Positions 35,161 to 43,565 of a stretch of 64,000 bases of DNA are shown one piece after another. Under the pieces are notes generated by a model. That model searched no databases. It saw only the letters and a program-made list of their open reading frames with translations, and was not told the DNA's origin. This DNA comes from Rossellomorea aquimaris (GTDB lineage: Bacteria > Bacillota > Bacilli > Bacillales > Bacillaceae_B): positions 372,001 to 436,000 of the forward strand of contig NZ_VTEX01000005.1 of assembly GCF_008180865.1 (NCBI RefSeq), in the 5' to 3' direction. Positions within the stretch are counted from its first letter, which is position 1. Every line of letters starts with the position of its first letter. Made by a program: the position numbers and the translations under genes.

Positions 35161-36234
35161 TTAGGATGTTTTTCTACGATTTCTCCATTTTCGGTAGATT
35201 TTTCCGTTGATGTAGAAGAATCTCGTGATCCAGCCGGCTTGTGCGATGAATTGTTTGGAGAAGGATTGTACTTTTTCTTGTTTATTTGCCTTGTCGTCTG
35301 ACAGGTAAACGCCGATGAGTCCTTTGTTGATCAGGCGGTGAAAATGGGCATGGGGCAGTTCATGGGTGTGTTCGTCTGCTTTTTGCAGGAAATGTAACAG
35401 CCGTTCCTTTAAATGCTCATCATCCTCGTAATAGAAGCAGAAGTTCAAGTCTCCCCCCTCCTGGTCCTCATCCTGGTCGATGAAGTAATCAAGAAGAATA
35501 TGTAAGCCCTGAATGTATGGAAAATATCCACGTTTGATTTTTTCTGTGTGAGACGGCTGAAAATCGCTCCGGCATGCGTATGACACTAAACAGAAGATAC
35601 CGAGTGTAGATCCGGAGCAGGCGGAAAACTCGTACCAATTCATTTCCGGAAGGTTCGAACGGTGAGTTTCAAACCAATTCTGCAGCCTTCCTACCCTTTC
35701 TTCTTTTTTTACATGTTTATGTATCTGCAAGTCGCAGTAGTATTCACAAAGTTGTATAAGATCCTTTTTGATGCTGTCATAGTGATGTAATGCTTCAAGA
35801 ACCGACTGACAGGTAAGCACTAAATCCCTCAGATACCCCCCGTCATCCTGATCGGCCCTTAAAGCATAGTAATTGACAGGCACAGCGCCCACCGTCAGGG
35901 CGTCTTTCATGGATTGATGAAGAAGGGCAAAATCGTCGGGATCCAGGGAAACGCTTCGATCACACAGATTATCCAAATAATCGCTTATCGTTTGATAGGC
36001 GACGATGAATCGAATCGTTTCTTCTTTCTTGTCCAGTGCCAGCAGGGAAAGGATCGATCCACCTTCACAGTGAAACGTTTTATGTTCGATACTGGCAAGG
36101 GCCTGACTTCTTAATTCCTGATTGGGGATCGATTCAGCCCGCCTTTTCCACTCATCTAATTCTTTATGAACAATCGGAAAAACATTTCGGTATACTCTTG
36201 TCATTAACGAAAAGGGATCACTTGGTATGGACAC
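35161..36234 (-). CDS. ytpB: tetraprenyl-beta-curcumene synthase YtpB (DUF2600)
   Basis: A 357-residue helical terpene synthase. A conserved acidic motif DYLDNLCDRS lies near residue 85, and YTFxxxDYFIDQDEDQEGG near residue 250 is a second. B. subtilis YtpB cyclises tetraprenyl diphosphate to the sesquarterpene that is later made into sesquarterpenoids. The GTG at 36234 is preferred; AGAGGTGG stands five bases before it, while an earlier GTG abuts the site. It lies 15 bases after ytpA and forms an operon, as in B. subtilis. Confidence 0.88.
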   Translation of the reverse strand: MSIPSDPFSLMTRVYRNVFPIVHKELDEWKRRAESIPNQELRSQALASIEHKTFHCEGGSILSLLALDKKEETIRFIVAYQTISDYLDNLCDRSVSLDPDDFALLHQSMKDALTVGAVPVNYYALRADQDDGGYLRDLVLTCQSVLEALHHYDSIKKDLIQLCEYYCDLQIHKHVKKEERVGRLQNWFETHRSNLPEMNWYEFSACSGSTLGIFCLVSYACRSDFQPSHTEKIKRGYFPYIQGLHILLDYFIDQDEDQEGGDLNFCFYYEDDEHLKERLLHFLQKADEHTHELPHAHFHRLINKGLIGVYLSDDKANKQEKVQSFSKQFIAQAGWITRFFYINGKIYRKWRNRRKTS

Positions 36235-36248
36235 CTTTACCACCTCTT

Positions 36249-37052
36249 TTACAAAATGTATCCTAGCGCTTTCAAACGACTTTCAATGAAAATTTTGGAG
36301 TACTCAAAGATATCTTCTCTTTCTGGTTCATTATAGATTTCATGATAGCATTTCGGCCATTCTTTGTAATGCATTTCAGATAAAGACAGTTCGTTGAACC
36401 ACTTTTTCACTGCTTTTTTATCGACGATTTTGTCGTCACCAGCCTGCAGCACGAGCAGAGGGACGTCAGGCATTTTTTCCAGGTTTACAAAAGCCAGTTT
36501 TATCGCTTGGGCGAGCTCCCTGTACCAGCGGACAGACACCTTGGTGATATAGAGTGAATCGTTGCTATCAATTTCACGTACATCTGCATTTCTCGTTGCC
36601 ATATCGATCGTTAATCCTGATGGGAATTTCACCATGGGAGCGATCTTATTTAAACCGTGGGACAAGAGCTCGATCGGTTTTGACGGGGTCGTGACCAAGC
36701 CTAAACAAGGTGAGGACAATATCACCCCTGCCAGGTTCACATGGGATTCCTGAAGCATACGGACCGCAACAAGCCCACCCATACTATGACCAATCAGAAA
36801 TACAGGCAATTCAAATTGGTACGCCGCCTGTACCCAATCTTTCACTTCTACTATATATTCATCGAACGAATCGATATGTCCTCTTTTACTTCTTGAAGTC
36901 ATCCCCTGACCCGGTAAATCCCCCATGATGACATGGAAACCTGCTGCACGCCACATTTCAATGAGCCACCCGTACCGACCATGATGCTCCATTGCTCCAT
37001 GAACGATGACGATGACTGCCTTTGCTTCTTGATCTGTTTCCCATTTCCACAT
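36249..37052 (-). CDS. ytpA: alpha/beta hydrolase YtpA (monoacylglycerol lipase/lysophospholipase-like)
   Basis: A 267-residue serine hydrolase. The nucleophile is in LIGHSMGGLVAV, the acid likely in VLQAGDDKIVD and the histidine in KCYHEIYNE. B. subtilis YtpA is implicated in making the phospholipid antibiotic bacilysocin through lysophospholipase activity. The ATG at 37052 follows AAGGAGG. It is the first gene of the ytpA-ytpB operon. Exact substrate here is inferred. Confidence 0.88.
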   Translation of the reverse strand: MWKWETDQEAKAVIVIVHGAMEHHGRYGWLIEMWRAAGFHVIMGDLPGQGMTSRSKRGHIDSFDEYIVEVKDWVQAAYQFELPVFLIGHSMGGLVAVRMLQESHVNLAGVILSSPCLGLVTTPSKPIELLSHGLNKIAPMVKFPSGLTIDMATRNADVREIDSNDSLYITKVSVRWYRELAQAIKLAFVNLEKMPDVPLLVLQAGDDKIVDKKAVKKWFNELSLSEMHYKEWPKCYHEIYNEPEREDIFEYSKIFIESRLKALGYIL

Positions 37053-37136
37053 GGCAATTCCTCCTTAATAGTTCTCTATGTGAATGAATTCTGCTACCAT
37101 TATTATAGTAAATATTCTTGAAAGGGGTAGTAAAAA

Positions 37137-37652
37137 ATGCTCTATCCATATTATGATAAAAAACCAATCATCGCTCACTCGGCATACATTGCCGATTATG
37201 TCACCATCTCCGGGGATGTGGAGATCGGTGAAGAGTCCAGCATCTGGTTTAACACCGTCATCAGAGGGGACGTCGCTCCAACGAAAATCGGTAATAAAGT
37301 AAATATACAGGATAATTCCATTCTTCATCAGAGTCCAAATAACCCTCTTATTCTTGAAGATGAAGTAACCGTAGGCCATGGAGTGATTCTACATAGCTGC
37401 AAAATCCGAAAGAAAGCATTGATCGGCATGGGGTCGATCATTCTCGATAATGCTGAAATTGGAGAAGGAGCATTTATTGGGGCAGGAAGCCTTGTTCCAC
37501 AAGGGAAAGTCATTCCTCCCAACACGCTGGCATTCGGTCGGCCAGCAAAAGTGGTGAGAGAGTTAAATGAACATGATATTAGCGAAATGAAGCGAATTTC
37601 GAAAGAATACGCAGAAAAAGGACAATATTATAAAGGCATCAAACCATTTTAA
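37137..37652 (+). CDS. ytoA: gamma-class carbonic anhydrase family protein YtoA
   Basis: A 171-residue left-handed beta-helix protein with hexapeptide repeats (ISGDVEIGEESSIWFN, IGNKVNIQDNSI, IGMGSIILDNAEIG). Possible zinc histidines occur in ILHQSP, VGHGVILHSCKI. The family includes carbonic anhydrases and inactive relatives such as YrdA/CaiE-like acyltransferases; activity here is unproven. The ATG at 37137 has AAAGGGG upstream. Single gene, convergent with metK. Confidence 0.85.
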   Translation: MLYPYYDKKPIIAHSAYIADYVTISGDVEIGEESSIWFNTVIRGDVAPTKIGNKVNIQDNSILHQSPNNPLILEDEVTVGHGVILHSCKIRKKALIGMGSIILDNAEIGEGAFIGAGSLVPQGKVIPPNTLAFGRPAKVVRELNEHDISEMKRISKEYAEKGQYYKGIKPF

Positions 37653-37735
37653 TATCCTATACTTGGGATACCCCAACCTTCCTGAGAATACACATGGAAT
37701 ATTTTCTTGCAGGCTGGTCCCCGTTTCGGATTCAA

Positions 37736-37796
37736 CTGCCATTTTCAAAATATATCTGCCATAATCTCGATATACCTGCCATTCGGCACAACAAAC
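37736..37796. repeat. three tandem 20-21 bp units
   Basis: Units begin CTGCCAT at 37736, 37756 and 37776; the first two end ATATAT and ATATAC. The array lies between ytoA and metK and has no coding value. Confidence 0.75.
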
Positions 37797-37823
37797 TTCC
37801 CCACCATCGTACCATATCGTAAA

Positions 37824-37862
37824 AAAAGACCAACACCCTGATAAGTGTTGGTCTCTTCTATC
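37824..37862. terminator. intrinsic terminator of metK
   Basis: GACCAACAC pairs with GTGTTGGTC around an eight-base loop, with A residues and TCTTC flanks. It lies downstream of the metK stop. Confidence 0.75.
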
Positions 37863-37873
37863 TCTATCTTTCA

Positions 37874-39076
37874 TTATTCGCTTAACGCTTCCGCTTTTAA
37901 TGCTTCCGCTTTATTTGTACGCTCCCAAGGTAGATCAATATCGTTACGGCCAAAGTGTCCGTAAGCAGCTGTCTGCTTGTAGATCGGACGACGAAGGTCC
38001 AGCATTTTGATGATTCCTGCAGGACGCAGATCAAAGTTATTGCGAACAACGTCAATTAGCACGTCTTCTGATACTTTACCTGTTCCAAATGTATCAATTG
38101 AAATGGATACCGGTTGAGCAACACCGATTGCATACGCTAATTGAACTTCACATTTTTCAGCAAGTCCTGCTGCCACAATGTTCTTCGCTACATAACGTGC
38201 TGCATAGGCTGCAGAACGGTCCACTTTCGTTGCATCCTTACCAGAGAATGCACCGCCACCGTGACGAGCGTATCCGCCGTATGTGTCAACGATGATTTTA
38301 CGTCCTGTTAACCCTGCATCACCTTGTGGTCCGCCGATAACGAAACGACCAGTCGGGTTGATGAAGTATTTTGTTTGCTCATCGATCAGTTCTTTCGGTA
38401 CGACAGGATCGATGACATATTCTTTTAGGTTACGTTGGATTTGCTCAAGCGTCACTTCAGGATGATGCTGAGTTGAGATAACGATCGTGTCAATACGAAC
38501 CGGCTTATCGTTTTCATCATATTCAACGGTTACTTGAGTTTTTCCGTCAGGACGTAAGTAAGGAAGGATCTCTTCTTTACGAACTTCAGTCAGACGACGG
38601 GAAATTTTGTGGGCAAGGGAAATCGGAAGAGGCATAAGCTCTTTCGTTTCATTACAAGCGAATCCAAACATTAACCCCTGGTCACCTGCACCGATTGCAT
38701 CGATTTCTTCATCCGTCATTTGACCTTCACGAGCTTCAAGTGCCTGATCTACACCTTGAGCGATATCAGCAGATTGCTCATCGATGGATGTTAATACAGC
38801 ACATGTCTCGGCATCAAAGCCATATTTCGCACGAGTATAGCCAATTTCACGGATCGTTTCACGAACGATTTTGGGAATATCGACATACGTACTCGTTGTA
38901 ATTTCACCCGCAACAAGAACAAGACCCGTCGTAACAGACGTTTCACATGCTACACGAGCATTCGGATCATTTGTAAGAATTGCATCAAGAATTGAATCAG
39001 AGATTTGGTCACAAATTTTATCTGGATGTCCTTCGGTTACGGACTCAGATGTAAACAGACGACGTTTAGTTGACAT
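37874..39076 (-). CDS. metK: S-adenosylmethionine synthetase
   Basis: A 400-residue enzyme that makes SAM from methionine and ATP. Visible are [20 protein letters not shown] (N terminus), [12 protein letters not shown], the P-loop-like [21 protein letters not shown] and [20 protein letters not shown]. Length and sequence are typical. The ATG at 39076 follows GGAGGAACCTTG with seven-base spacing. It is controlled by a SAM-I riboswitch (39223-39436), a usual feedback loop for this enzyme. Single gene. Confidence 0.97.
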   Translation of the reverse strand: MSTKRRLFTSESVTEGHPDKICDQISDSILDAILTNDPNARVACETSVTTGLVLVAGEITTSTYVDIPKIVRETIREIGYTRAKYGFDAETCAVLTSIDEQSADIAQGVDQALEAREGQMTDEEIDAIGAGDQGLMFGFACNETKELMPLPISLAHKISRRLTEVRKEEILPYLRPDGKTQVTVEYDENDKPVRIDTIVISTQHHPEVTLEQIQRNLKEYVIDPVVPKELIDEQTKYFINPTGRFVIGGPQGDAGLTGRKIIVDTYGGYARHGGGAFSGKDATKVDRSAAYAARYVAKNIVAAGLAEKCEVQLAYAIGVAQPVSISIDTFGTGKVSEDVLIDVVRNNFDLRPAGIIKMLDLRRPIYKQTAAYGHFGRNDIDLPWERTNKAEALKAEALSE

Positions 39077-39222
39077 CAAGGTTCCTCCTTAAGCATAATT
39101 GTTAGACTTTGATCTAACAAAACATTAAACAGATACGGTACTCATTCCCTAAGTAGTATGAAGTAAACATGGTTTTTTTATAAAAAAATCATGCATTATG
39201 TGCATTTGATCCACTATAAACA

Positions 39223-39436
39223 GAAAAAACCCTTCCTCATGATTAAAGCATTAGAGGAAAGGTTTCAGATCATAGCCGCGCCTTTTCTCTCTTATCGTTC
39301 AAGGTTCTTGGACCTTGCCTCAGTTTAGCACCTTCGCTTAATCGGATCGTTTCAAAAGAATAAGATCCATTAACTATTTAGCAGGTTGCTGGGTTTCATA
39401 GGGTCTGCTCCCTCCACCAGCTCAGGATAAGAGTAT
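39223..39436 (-). promoter_or_regulatory. SAM-I (S-box) riboswitch of metK
   Basis: On the minus strand the aptamer shows CTCTTATCCTGAG, GGTGGAGGGA, CAGACCCTATGAAACCCAGCAACC and the closing GATAAGAG; it is followed by a terminator hairpin (AACCTTTCCTC with GAGGAAGGGTT) and a T run. SAM binding should favour termination. Confidence 0.95.
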
Positions 39437-39678
39437 CCGTTCAAGGAACTATGATAACGTTTCGTACAAATGGTGTCAACTTTTTTTCCAATGACATGTT
39501 TAACCATTCAAGCTTGGCCTTTTCATGATTCAAACCTATCTTGGCCTCTTAAAATAACCTAATTAGGCAATGAGGCTAAACATTATGATTTTTTCTTCAT
39601 ATATATAAGAAGGTACAAGCTATTTTCGGACAAAAAATGTGACAATATGAAGACACATTATAAAATTAAATAAATAGT

Positions 39679-39707
39679 ATAGACTAATGGTTCAATTGTG
39701 TTATACT
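39679..39707 (+). promoter_or_regulatory. pckA promoter and CcpN-type operator
   Basis: A -10 TATACT (39702-39707) is preceded by a weak -35 TAGACT at 39680. TGTGTTATACT (39697-39707) fits the CcpN pattern TRTGHYATAYW and overlaps the -10, as expected for the gluconeogenic repressor at pckA in B. subtilis. Confidence 0.6.
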
Positions 39708-39758
39708 ATTTTTGTGAAGCAAACGAGATCATTAAATTTATATAAAGGAAGGGTTCTA

Positions 39759-41348
39759 ATGAATTCAGTGAGCATGTCTAATGAATTAACAGAATTACTT
39801 AACGGTCAAAACATTCAGGAACAATTATCTGTTTCCCAACTAGTTGAAAAAGTCCTTCAACGAAATGAAGGCGCTTTAACATCATCAGGTGCAGTCAGAG
39901 CAGAAACTGGTAAATACACAGGACGCTCTCCTAAGGATAAATTCATTGTAGAAGAACCATCCACGAAGGATAAGATTGAGTGGGGTTCTGTCAATCAACC
40001 AATCTCTTCAGAATCATTCGATAAACTATATACAAAAGTATTAGATTACTTAAAAGAAAAAGAAGAAGTATTTTCTTTCAAAGGGTTCGCAGGTGCTGAC
40101 CCAAAACATAGACTACCGATTCAAGTGATCAACGAATTCGCTTGGCATAATCTTTTCGCTCACCAATTATTCATTCGCCCTACAGAAGAAGAGCTAAAAG
40201 GTCATCAATCAGAATTCACCGTCGTTTCTGCCCCGAGCTTCAAGGCAGATCCTGCAGAAGATGGAACTCACTCTGAAACATTTATCATTGTATCATTTGA
40301 AAGAAGAATTGTCCTAATAGGTGGGACTGAGTATGCAGGTGAAATGAAGAAATCGATCTTCTCTGTCATGAACTACGTACTTCCAGAATCCGATATCCTT
40401 TCCATGCATTGTTCTTCAAATGTCGGACGTGAAGGAGATGTGGCATTGTTCTTCGGTTTATCCGGTACAGGCAAAACGACATTGTCCGCAGATCCGAACC
40501 GTCGTTTAATCGGCGATGATGAGCACGGATGGTCTCCTAACGGTGTATTCAATATCGAAGGCGGCTGCTACGCTAAGTGTATCGGTCTGACACGTGAAAA
40601 GGAGCCACAAATCTTTGATGCGATCCGTTTCGGTTCTGTCCTTGAAAACGTGGTTCTAGATGACAATTCCCGCATCGCTGATTATGAGGATAACACGTTA
40701 ACAGAAAATACTCGTGCTGCGTACCCTCTTCAAGCGATGGATAACATCGTTGAACCAAGTGTTGCAGGACATCCAAATACCATTGTATTCTTAACCGCTG
40801 ATGCATTCGGGGTATTACCTCCGATCAGCAAGCTGACGAAAGAACAAGCAATGTATCACTTCTTGAGCGGATATACATCGAAGCTTGCAGGTACTGAGCG
40901 CGGGATCACTTCACCGCAAGCCACATTCTCGACATGCTTTGGTTCACCATTCCTGCCACTCCCGGCCACTCGTTATGCTGAGATGCTTGGGAAGAAAATC
41001 GATGAGCACAATGCACAAGTATTCTTAGTGAACACTGGTTGGACCGGTGGAGAATACGGTGTTGGTAACCGCATGAAGTTATCTTACACCCGTGCTATGG
41101 TTCAAGCAGCTCTTGAAGGGGAACTGACTCACGTTGAAACAGAAACGGACGACATCTTTGGTCTGAACATCCCTGTTCACGTTCCTGGTGTTCCAGACGA
41201 AGTGCTGCAACCAAAAAGAACATGGTCCAACGAAGCAGCATATGAAGTGAAAGCAAAAGAACTTGCCCACAAATTCAACGAGAACTTCAAGAAATTCTCA
41301 AACGTACCATCTGAAATCGAACTTAAAGGCGGCCCAGCCGTAAAATAA
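39759..41348 (+). CDS. pckA: phosphoenolpyruvate carboxykinase (ATP)
   Basis: A 529-residue gluconeogenic enzyme converting oxaloacetate plus ATP to PEP, CO2 and ADP. Visible are the substrate block [15 protein letters not shown], the kinase P-loop [11 protein letters not shown] (about 238-248) and the metal-binding GDDEHGWS. The ATG at 39759 follows AAGGAAGGG; the longer frame to 39687 is an untranslated leader. The promoter bears a CcpN-like site, so repression under glycolysis is expected. It ends at a GGGACGGACC hairpin. Confidence 0.96.
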   Translation: MNSVSMSNELTELLNGQNIQEQLSVSQLVEKVLQRNEGALTSSGAVRAETGKYTGRSPKDKFIVEEPSTKDKIEWGSVNQPISSESFDKLYTKVLDYLKEKEEVFSFKGFAGADPKHRLPIQVINEFAWHNLFAHQLFIRPTEEELKGHQSEFTVVSAPSFKADPAEDGTHSETFIIVSFERRIVLIGGTEYAGEMKKSIFSVMNYVLPESDILSMHCSSNVGREGDVALFFGLSGTGKTTLSADPNRRLIGDDEHGWSPNGVFNIEGGCYAKCIGLTREKEPQIFDAIRFGSVLENVVLDDNSRIADYEDNTLTENTRAAYPLQAMDNIVEPSVAGHPNTIVFLTADAFGVLPPISKLTKEQAMYHFLSGYTSKLAGTERGITSPQATFSTCFGSPFLPLPATRYAEMLGKKIDEHNAQVFLVNTGWTGGEYGVGNRMKLSYTRAMVQAALEGELTHVETETDDIFGLNIPVHVPGVPDEVLQPKRTWSNEAAYEVKAKELAHKFNENFKKFSNVPSEIELKGGPAVK

Positions 41349-41353
41349 TCTAT

Positions 41354-41399
41354 ATAACAAAGGTCCGTCCCTCTATTTTGAGGGACGGACCTTTGTTAT
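41354..41399. terminator. GGGACGGACC hairpin terminator of pckA
   Basis: The 20 bp arms at 41354-41373 and 41380-41399 are exactly complementary and include AAAGGTCCGTCCCTC. It lies between the convergent pckA and the small membrane gene. Confidence 0.85.
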
Positions 41400-41401
41400 G
41401 A

Positions 41402-41551
41402 TTATAATCCTTTTTTCCGCCCGGTGATTCTGTTAAATAAAAAGACAACAATGGCAATAACAAGTAAAACATGGATGATGGCTCCTCCGATTTTAAAAAT
41501 CAATCCGAGTAACCAAAGGACTAAAAGAATTCCAATAATGGTCCAAAGCAT
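41402..41551 (-). CDS. lmo0937-family small membrane protein (DUF5670)
   Basis: A 49-residue protein not long enough for most ORF filters. The sequence MLWTIIGILLVLWLLGL, then GGAIIHVLLVIAIVVFLFNRITGRKK, gives two short hydrophobic segments with a positive C terminus; it matches the lmo0937 family pattern (LW, LGL, G-G, HLLLVIA, FLFNxITGR). The ATG follows GGAGGG. These are often stress or cell-envelope linked, but function is not known. Single gene, convergent with pckA. Confidence 0.85.
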   Translation of the reverse strand: MLWTIIGILLVLWLLGLIFKIGGAIIHVLLVIAIVVFLFNRITGRKKGL

Positions 41552-41787
41552 GAGTTTCCCTCCTAGTAACTGTGATTGATGCTAAGATTCCCTATTTTAA
41601 TGAATTTAAAACCACGCATGGTATTTCATAAGAAAAGTGTAGCTATTCATAACTTTTCTTAGTCCAACTGAATTTATTCAATTTACATCATTTGTATCGT
41701 CTATTAATCAAATTCCCCTAAAAATAACTCTTTACTAAATATTTCTAATTTTGGTATGATAATGATTATTTACAGGGGGGAACCAAG

Positions 41788-42576
41788 ATGATCAGACAGC
41801 TTACAGAACAGGATCATGATATTTGCCAGCAACTCATTCATAAGCAGCCGGCTGAGAATTTGTTTATTATCGGGGACATCGAAGCCTTCGGATATGAACA
41901 GGAATTCCAGAAAATCTGGGGCGACTTTGACGCGGAAGGGAATTTGAGGGGAATCCTCCTTAAGTACAGAGAAAACTTCATCCCTTTTTCCATGGGGGAA
42001 TTTGATGCGGAAGGGTTTGCCGCAATCATTAATAAGACTGAAGACTACAGTATCGTTTCTGGATTAAAAAGGATCGTGACGCAGGTTGAACCCTTTTTAT
42101 CCAGAGAAATTAAATCAATAAGACATATGCACTATGCGAAATGTGACAACACGGAATCAATGGATCGACAAGACCTGCCTCATGTACAACAGGCTACCCT
42201 CACTGATCTACCTAAACTTGTGGACCTATTGAACAGCATCCCTGAATTTAGTGGTGGCGATTTTTCTGTAGAAGAAAGAAAACATAGCATGGAGGCCGGT
42301 GTTTCGAGAAGCTATTATGTAGAAGAAGACGGTAAATTTGTTTCTTCTGCTTCCACAACCGCCGAAAACAGTATGTCTGCGATGATTGTCGCTGTCTGCA
42401 CACATCCTGAGTATAAGAAAAACGGGTATGCGACCGAATGCATGACGAAGCTATGTCGTGACGTACTGGAAGAAGGGAAAGAGTTATGCCTATTCTATGA
42501 TAATCCTGAAGCAGGAAAAATTTATAAGCGAATCGGATTCAAGGATATTGGGTATTGGTCTTTGTATAAATTTTAG
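41788..42576 (+). CDS. GNAT-family N-acetyltransferase
   Basis: A 262-residue protein. The C-terminal half is the GNAT fold with the acetyl-CoA loop CTHPEYKKNGYATECMTKLC (about 210-230) and the LFYDNPEAGKIYKRIGF motif; the N-terminal half is a related domain (FIIGDIEAFGY). A TTTACT/TATGAT promoter-like pair and AGGGGGG precede the ATG. The substrate is unknown. Single gene ended by a perfect hairpin at 42582-42617. Confidence 0.82.
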   Translation: MIRQLTEQDHDICQQLIHKQPAENLFIIGDIEAFGYEQEFQKIWGDFDAEGNLRGILLKYRENFIPFSMGEFDAEGFAAIINKTEDYSIVSGLKRIVTQVEPFLSREIKSIRHMHYAKCDNTESMDRQDLPHVQQATLTDLPKLVDLLNSIPEFSGGDFSVEERKHSMEAGVSRSYYVEEDGKFVSSASTTAENSMSAMIVAVCTHPEYKKNGYATECMTKLCRDVLEEGKELCLFYDNPEAGKIYKRIGFKDIGYWSLYKF

Positions 42577-42581
42577 TCATA

Positions 42582-42618
42582 AAAAAGTTGACTCCAACAA
42601 GGAGTCAACTTTTTTTCA
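42582..42618. terminator. intrinsic terminator, bidirectional
   Basis: AAAGTTGACTCC pairs with GGAGTCAACTTT around a short loop, with A and T runs. It ends the acetyltransferase and bioY. Confidence 0.85.
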
Positions 42619-43179
42619 TTATGCTGCTGCTTTCCGATTCCCGATCAACCTCGCCTGAACCAGTCGTTGTCTTACAGTGATTCCAATCCAGCTGGCCAGG
42701 AATGCTTTGATAAGTCCAACAACGATAAATGGATATACTCCAGCTGCCATTGCCTGATTCCAGCTAAGGTCGGCTACGAATTTCAGTTGAATGGTACCCA
42801 GGATCAACGTAATAATCATTCCTACTGTATTGGCAATCATCGCCATCGGTATGGTGAATTTTGTTTTTTCAAGAATGAATCCAGTAAAGAAAGCCGCTAC
42901 GATAAAGCCGAAAATATAGCCTCCCGTAGGACCGACCAGTACCTGTGCCCCTCCACTGAAGCCTGCAAATACAGGAACACCGACTGCTCCCAGGGCTGCA
43001 TAGCATACCATGGCAAACGCACCATATCGGCTTCCAAGAATCGTCGCTGTAATTCCTACTGCTAATGTTTGCCCGCTGATTGGAACGAGTGGCAGTGGAA
43101 TCTCGATTTGAGCGAAAATCCCCGTAATCGCAGCAAAGATGGCACAGTGAATGATCACCCTTAGTTTTTCTCCGTTCAC
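42619..43179 (-). CDS. bioY: biotin transporter substrate-binding subunit BioY
   Basis: A 186-residue membrane protein (S component of an ECF-type transporter) with about six hydrophobic segments. Visible are LVPISGQTLAVGITATILGSRYGAF and GPTGGYIFGFIVAAFFTGF, both family blocks. The GTG at 43179 follows AAGGGGG. The operator TGTAAAC-N15-GTTAACA overlaps its promoter, so repression by BirA-biotinyl-AMP is likely. The ECF energising module is not in the window; other systems share it. Single gene. Confidence 0.9.
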   Translation of the reverse strand: MNGEKLRVIIHCAIFAAITGIFAQIEIPLPLVPISGQTLAVGITATILGSRYGAFAMVCYAALGAVGVPVFAGFSGGAQVLVGPTGGYIFGFIVAAFFTGFILEKTKFTIPMAMIANTVGMIITLILGTIQLKFVADLSWNQAMAAGVYPFIVVGLIKAFLASWIGITVRQRLVQARLIGNRKAAA

Positions 43180-43199
43180 TTTCAAATCCCCCTTGTGTA

Positions 43200-43228
43200 T
43201 GTAAACTATGTATAACATTAAGTTAACA
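43200..43228 (-). promoter_or_regulatory. BirA-type operator over the bioY promoter
   Basis: TGTAAAC (43200-43206), 15 bases, GTTAACA (43222-43228) forms the split palindrome typical of BirA. On the minus strand TTGAAT-N16-TATACA gives a promoter that overlaps it. Confidence 0.7.
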
Positions 43229-43273
43229 CAATTCAAAGGATTTTGGGAAGCTTATTTTTTCTCCCTCTAAATT

Positions 43274-43456
43274 TTAACTTGGAGCATAGACATTGCATAT
43301 CTTTTCTTCCGCCTGCCATGCTAAAGCGGTTTTTAATGAAATCCTCCCTTGTGGGAACTCATCGATCCCCTTATCACTCACCAAATACAGGATAGTGCGA
43401 TTTGGCTGATGTTCATTAAATACTTGAATGATTCTTCCTATGGCTATGTATGGCAT
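43274..43456 (-). CDS. 60-residue hypothetical protein downstream of metE
   Basis: A small protein (MPYIAIGRIIQVFNEHQ... CNVYAPS) with GGAGAT ten bases before its ATG. No domain or motif is recognised. It lies 110 bases after the metE stop on the same strand, preceded by two interleaved inverted repeats, and could be co-transcribed. Composition is ordinary for a small cytoplasmic protein. It may not be expressed. Confidence 0.5.
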   Translation of the reverse strand: MPYIAIGRIIQVFNEHQPNRTILYLVSDKGIDEFPQGRISLKTALAWQAEEKICNVYAPS

Positions 43457-43477
43457 TTTCTTTTTATCTCCTTATGG

Positions 43478-43520
43478 GCAGGACGCAACTCTTTTCAACT
43501 GCGCCCTGCGTTTTGAAAAG
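43478..43520 (-). other. two interleaved inverted repeats (pseudoknot or alternating hairpins)
   Basis: On the minus strand CTTTTCAA, GCAGGGCGCA, TTGAAAAG and TGCGTCCTGC follow in order, so the 8 bp and 10 bp stems cannot both form as simple hairpins. It lies between metE and the 60-codon ORF. No T run follows. Confidence 0.55.
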
Positions 43521-43565
43521 GTGGATCAAAGGAGCGTTATCATCGGCACTCGATCATATTGTCAA

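Noticed and set aside
36749-37121. Possible additional genes on the plus strand around ytpA start
   Set aside because: ORFs there are short, lack ribosome sites and overlap the ytpA frame antisense.
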